Assembly: GCA_021827465.1 (NCBI GenBank)
Contig: JAKAVX010000085.1
Location: forward strand, 1-8,455
DNA from: Deltaproteobacteria bacterium
GTDB taxonomy: Bacteria; Desulfobacterota_B; Binatia; Binatales; Binataceae
Direction: 5' to 3'
DNA length: 8,455 nt
In this document: positions 7,051-8,455 of the stretch, in pieces
Layout of the letters: the number at the start of each line of letters is the position of its first letter
Position numbering within the stretch: position 1 is the stretch's first letter
Notes under the pieces: generated by a model
Seen by the model: the letters and a program-made list of their open reading frames with translations, nothing else
What the model was told of the DNA's origin: nothing
The model's database searches: none
Translations under genes and position numbers: made by a program

Positions 7051-7115
7051 TGCAAAACATCCCGTCGTCCGCCGCAAGTGCCGATAAAATCCGGCGAAAG
7101 GGTTTGCAAAGCATC
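7051..7115 (-). repeat. Direct repeat in the leader of the sugar-aminotransferase gene
   Basis: TGCAAAACATC (7051-7061) and TGCAAAGCATC (7105-7115) differ at one of 11 positions and start 54 nt apart, close to five DNA turns. They read GATG(T/C)TTTGCA on the transcribed strand. They lie in the 263-nt non-coding stretch 7013-7275, downstream of the candidate promoter. Possible regulator sites, but chance cannot be excluded for an 11-mer pair. Confidence 0.3.
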
Positions 7116-7137
7116 AGAGCGGAGCAGCCGCGCGCAA

Positions 7138-7167
7138 AGTATAAGGGATAGCTCGAAAACGGAGCAA
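7138..7167 (-). promoter_or_regulatory. Candidate promoter for the aminotransferase-UXS operon
   Basis: On the minus strand TATACT (7138-7143; 5 of 6 to the -10 consensus) lies 18 nt after TTGCTC (7162-7167; a poor -35). A start near 7131 would leave a 5' leader of about 119 nt before ATG 7012. It is in an AT-richer patch of the gap, which supports but does not prove promoter function. Confidence 0.35.
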
Positions 7168-7275
7168 GGCGCCGTGGGCTGAAACGCAATCGGGGCGTCG
7201 CTTAGGTGAAAGATAGCCGCCACAACGCAGACGCGGCAGCATTTGTGGAGTTTGCGTGCGCGAGACGGCGGCGCC

Positions 7276-8286
7276 TCAACCCGCCTTGGCCTTGTCGAGC
7301 CCGGTTTCTTCGGTGTTGTAGCTGCCCGGAGGCGGAGGACCCGGCATGATGTAGGTAGGCACGCCGGTCATCGCCGTGACAGCCTTCTGCAGTTTGCGGT
7401 AATCGACGACGTTCTGCAGATGCTTTGCCGCAATCAGCTTCGTCGCGAGCTTCCACAGGCCCGGATAGATGTTGTAGATGTCGCGATGGACTTCGACGTA
7501 CAGTGCGCCTCCGCGCCATCCGAACTTGACCGGCTGGTAAGCGATCACGCCCTTGGTTCCCACCGGAACCAGGTGCCACAGACGATCGATATCCTCGGGG
7601 TACAGACGGATACATCCGTGGCTGACTTCCATCCCGACGCCCCACGGATTGTTGGTGCCGTGTATCGCGTATTCGGGCAGGTTCAGATTGAGCCGCCAGA
7701 AACCCTCGGGATTGTCGGGATCGCCGCCGGGAATCATGTGCTCCGCATAGCCGTCGCGCTCCAGATGCTCCTTGTAGATATCGGCGGGCAAGATCCACGG
7801 CGGATTATGCTGCTTGCCGGTCACGCGGAAGGTCTTGCCGACTGGAGTTCTCCAATCGTATCGCCCAAGTCCCACCGGGAACGTGTAAACCACGTGTCCC
7901 TTGTAATAGTAGAGGCGAAACTCGGGGACGTCCACGACGATTCCGGAACGCGGTCCGTCGGGCAGGATATGCTCGGTCGGCAGCACGATTCGCTGCCCAA
8001 CAGGCGGCAGCCACCAGTCGAGATGATTGTTCGCGTCGGAAACTTCCGCTCCCGACAGCCCGAACCATCGTCCGACGTCGAGCAGCGTGTCGCCCTTGTG
8101 AATGTGATAAGTGATCAGGCTGCCGATGAGATTGTCTTTGCCCTTGGGCAAAGGATAAGCATAAAGAGGGCTCCGCGAGAAATCACGGCCGACGGCGGAC
8201 AGCGCCCGAACTGCCGCACCGAGTCCGACCACCAGACAAATTACCGCGACAAGATACCGGGCTGACTTGTGTGCAAGCACCTTCAA
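7276..8286 (-). CDS. L,D-transpeptidase (YkuD family) with N-terminal LysM domain
   Basis: A 336-residue periplasmic cell-wall enzyme. A single hydrophobic stretch at about 10-32, with a K/R-rich start, is an uncleaved membrane anchor or signal peptide. A LysM peptidoglycan-binding domain follows at about 58-103 (I-T-Y-H-I-H-K-G-D-T-L-L-D-V-G, then N-N-H-L-D-W-W-L-P-P-V-G-Q-R-I-V-L-P). The YkuD catalytic domain begins about 115 and contains H209-G-T-N and S222-H-G-C-I-R-L with nucleophile C225. The family makes 3-3 peptidoglycan cross-links or attaches outer-membrane lipoprotein to the wall (ErfK/YbiS type). About 110 residues follow C225, including a Pro-rich tail (P-G-P-P-P-P-G). The start is uncertain: TTG at 8286, with AGGTG about 10 nt upstream, or GTG at 8280. 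An upstream in-frame stop at 8317-8319 excludes longer forms. It probably has its own promoter at 8351-8379. Confidence 0.93.
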   Translation of the reverse strand: MKVLAHKSARYLVAVICLVVGLGAAVRALSAVGRDFSRSPLYAYPLPKGKDNLIGSLITYHIHKGDTLLDVGRWFGLSGAEVSDANNHLDWWLPPVGQRIVLPTEHILPDGPRSGIVVDVPEFRLYYYKGHVVYTFPVGLGRYDWRTPVGKTFRVTGKQHNPPWILPADIYKEHLERDGYAEHMIPGGDPDNPEGFWRLNLNLPEYAIHGTNNPWGVGMEVSHGCIRLYPEDIDRLWHLVPVGTKGVIAYQPVKFGWRGGALYVEVHRDIYNIYPGLWKLATKLIAAKHLQNVVDYRKLQKAVTAMTGVPTYIMPGPPPPGSYNTEETGLDKAKAG

Positions 8287-8350
8287 CTTAAGGCGACACC
8301 TACCCGGCTGGACACCTCATCCTCACCGCGCCGTTGCTGCATTGTGAAAA

Positions 8351-8379
8351 ATCATACGGTACGGGCTATCGCTCGGCAA
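8351..8379 (-). promoter_or_regulatory. Sigma70-like promoter for the L,D-transpeptidase gene
   Basis: On the minus strand TTGCCG (8374-8379) and TATGAT (8351-8356; 5 of 6) are separated by the ideal 17 nt. The -35 lies inside the last codons of the upstream helicase-like gene and the -10 lies just after its TAG stop. The predicted start near 8344 gives a leader of about 58 nt. It is the best promoter match in the window. Confidence 0.5.
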
Positions 8380-8455
8380 TCGGTTGCAGGTTGGCAAATT
8401 TGAGCACCAGCAACTTGACTCCGCCGCGCTCGAAATTCACCCACACCTTTGCGCT
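8366..8455 (-). CDS. C-terminal end of a probable UvrD/PcrA-type DNA helicase (rest outside window)
   Basis: On the minus strand the frame is open from the window edge to TAG at 8366-8368, giving the final 29 residues. They begin with K-V-W-V-N-F and continue G-G-V-K-L-L-V-L-K-F-A-N-L-Q-P-I. This strand pattern (V-x-V-x-F ... G-x-K-x-L-x-L-x-x-A-x-L) is the ending of the small Tudor-like domain found at the C-terminus of UvrD/PcrA-family 3'-5' helicases. With only 29 residues, other SH3-like C-termini are possible. Coding is supported by the pattern and by the promoter of the next gene sitting on its stop. Without the helicase motifs the family call is tentative. Confidence 0.55.
   Translation of the reverse strand, partial: SAKVWVNFERGGVKLLVLKFANLQPIAER

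Noticed and set aside
6113..7087. Long open plus-strand frame (324 codons) opposite the aminotransferase gene
   Set aside because: It is antisense to a gene with a complete set of DegT/ArnB motifs. Its translation shows no recognisable domain, and such shadows are common in GC-rich DNA.
7243..8265. Long open plus-strand frame (340 codons) opposite the L,D-transpeptidase gene
   Set aside because: Antisense shadow with no motifs. The LysM and YkuD signatures are on the minus strand.

Overview
This is a GC-rich bacterial chromosomal window (by eye about 60-65% G+C) that reads as ordinary, densely coded core and accessory genome. I see no transposase, integrase, phage gene, CRISPR array, tRNA or rRNA. 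A LysM/YkuD L,D-transpeptidase, a lipoprotein with a clear lipobox and an ArnB-like aminotransferase fit a Gram-negative envelope. The MCAD-like acyl-CoA dehydrogenase and the mixed metabolic genes suggest a soil or sediment proteobacterium or a related deep-branching phylum. I cannot assign a lineage from this sequence alone.

Layout. The left edge (1-746, + strand) carries the 3' end of a SAM-dependent methyltransferase followed 2 nt later by a GNAT acetyltransferase. On the minus strand come a dimethylargininase/amidinotransferase-fold enzyme (798-1778), with a promoter-like sequence placed so close to its ATG that the mRNA may be leaderless, and an antibiotic-biosynthesis-monooxygenase-type small protein (1942-2238). 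Two hairpins lie in the gap between these two genes. Divergent from the small protein is a medium-chain-type acyl-CoA dehydrogenase (2479-3621, +), whose last 11 nt overlap the tail of a convergent small lipoprotein gene (3611-3937, -).

The right half is all minus strand. Read in the direction of transcription it holds the C-terminal end of a probable UvrD/PcrA-type helicase (8366-8455), a LysM + YkuD L,D-transpeptidase (7276-8286) with its own sigma70-like promoter inside the end of the helicase gene, a 263-nt non-coding leader, an ArnB-like DegT/DnrJ/EryC1 sugar aminotransferase (5831-7012), a UDP-glucuronate decarboxylase (4857-5798), an SDR oxidoreductase (4023-4802) and the lipoprotein.

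How the genes may work together. The aminotransferase and the decarboxylase are 32 nt apart and make a plausible two-step route: UDP-glucuronate is decarboxylated through a UDP-4-keto-pentose, which an ArnB-type enzyme could aminate to a UDP-4-amino-4-deoxy-pentose. That would be a compact variant of the L-Ara4N pathway without ArnA, ArnC, ArnD or ArnT in view. This is the most interesting biological suggestion in the window and it is inference. Nothing here looks like a wholly new multi-gene system.
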